From: Cytophagaceae bacterium
Lineage (GTDB): Bacteria > Bacteroidota > Bacteroidia > Cytophagales > Spirosomataceae
Length of the DNA: 6,359 nucleotides
Reading direction: 5' to 3'
NCBI GenBank assembly: GCA_947471105.1
Contig: CANIYB010000144.1
Location: 1-6,359, forward strand
The translations under genes were made by a program, and so were the position numbers. Every line of letters starts with the position of its first letter. The first letter of the stretch is position 1. Positions 5,676-6,359 of this stretch are shown piece after piece. The notes under the pieces are model-generated. The model had not been told where the DNA came from and ran no database searches. It saw nothing but the letters and a program-made list of their open reading frames with translations.

Positions 5676-6359
5676 TTATAGCTTTTCTATATTCTGTGGC
5701 TCAACAATGCGTAAGAAATGAAACCTTAGGTATAGTTGGGCCACAATAATAACATCATCTCCACAATAAGCCGCTATTCGATCTAAATCCTTTTCCTTAT
5801 AGAAAACGTGATTTACGCGGTCTCCAGATAGGTCTATTTTTGCGCCCTCTATTCCCATTAATTCGGCCAATAATTCCAATGAACTATAAGATCTCCGATC
5901 ACCAAACTTCCACATTTCCATCGTATCTTGGTGTATAATCTCCCAAGGCTTCTTGCCTTGCAATTGCAATGATTTGGGGATTTCAAGCCGATTCGCCAGC
6001 ATTCTCCTGCACAAATAAGGGAAATCAAATTCTTTTCCATTGTGAGCCACTAGTGTCAGCTCCCTAGATTTATATGTCTTATTAATAAAGCCAATGAACT
6101 CTACTAGCAACTCTTTTTCGTCTGCATTGGCAATGGTCTTAACTTTCAATGACAACTCCCCTTGTTTATTGACAAACAAAAATCCCATTCCCACGACAAT
6201 AATTTTACCAAACTCAGCATACAAAGCTGCCCGCTCAAAATACATTTCCTCGAAAGAGATATTGGCCGGATTTGCCAAATTCTTCGCTTTTTTTACCCAA
6301 AAATCTTTCATTCGATCAGAAATTGAGGAAAAATTCTCGGATCCGCTTACCGTTTCGAT
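5676..6359 (-). CDS. PolB-type 3'-5' exonuclease domain protein, N-terminus beyond the window
   Basis: The frame is open to the right edge, giving 227 visible residues. The first visible residues are IETV, the end of the Exo I motif (D-x-E, usually FLDIETV), so the true start lies outside. An ATG at 6311 is internal and would remove the metal-binding Exo I residues. Exo II is AHNGKEFDFPYL (N107 and F111-D112, counting from the first visible residue), and Exo III is YCGDD (Y198, D202). YAEFGKIIVV and the pairing of HQDTMEMWKF with the YSSLELLAELMG segment are typical of the stand-alone DEDDy exonucleases related to the proofreading domain of DNA polymerase B. It should remove 3' nucleotides from DNA or RNA with two metal ions in the cytoplasm. 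A role in repair or RNA trimming cannot be decided. It converges on the PglD-like gene with only 3 bases between stops. Confidence 0.9.
   Translation of the reverse strand: METVSGSENFSSISDRMKDFWVKKAKNLANPANISFEEMYFERAALYAEFGKIIVVGMGFLFVNKQGELSLKVKTIANADEKELLVEFIGFINKTYKSRELTLVAHNGKEFDFPYLCRRMLANRLEIPKSLQLQGKKPWEIIHQDTMEMWKFGDRRSYSSLELLAELMGIEGAKIDLSGDRVNHVFYKEKDLDRIAAYCGDDVIIVAQLYLRFHFLRIVEPQNIEKL

Noticed and set aside
5667..5681. Small hairpin CTATA-GGAAT-TATAG spanning both converging stop codons, followed by CTTTT, as a bidirectional terminator
   Set aside because: The stem is only five base pairs with one G-C pair, too weak for an intrinsic terminator; AT-rich chance pairing is as likely.

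Overview
The window looks like ordinary, gene-dense chromosome from a member of the Bacteroidota, probably a Cytophagales-like lineage. The evidence is TAnnTTTG (-7 type) promoter elements, no clear Shine-Dalgarno sequences ahead of the starts, moderately AT-rich DNA, and protein families common in that phylum. Placement below phylum is a guess. Only about 90 bases are non-coding. I see no tRNA, rRNA, CRISPR array, insertion sequence or phage gene.

Layout. Positions 1-2547 hold a minus-strand cluster read right to left: an RhlE-like DEAD-box RNA helicase, a secreted tetratricopeptide-repeat protein, and the N-terminal third of a GH3-family adenylate-forming enzyme cut by the left edge. The gaps are 9 and 6 bases, so one transcript is likely. 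Positions 2548-2620 are the only real intergenic space. It is a compact divergent promoter with two copies of TACCTTTG in mirror orientation. Positions 2621-5672 hold a plus-strand cluster: a CLC-family anion transporter resembling the fluoride/proton antiporter clade, a cytoplasmic-looking M14 zinc carboxypeptidase, and a PglD/NeuD-like left-handed beta-helix acyltransferase. These genes overlap by 1 and 4 bases, which suggests translational coupling. Positions 5676-6359 hold a converging minus-strand gene, a PolB-type 3'-5' exonuclease whose N-terminus lies beyond the right edge.

How they work together. The helicase, TPR and GH3 genes have no obvious shared pathway; co-transcription is the only link visible. 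In the plus-strand operon, a peptidase/amidohydrolase beside an acyltransferase-like protein could act on one small cytoplasmic substrate, but this is inference. The acyltransferase lacks the usual catalytic His-Glu pair and the GHG nucleotide-sugar loop, so its activity is uncertain. No clearly new system is visible. The points most worth checking are the mirror-image promoter, the altered active site of the acyltransferase, the fluoride-type CLC signature, and the exonuclease start, which is easily mis-called.
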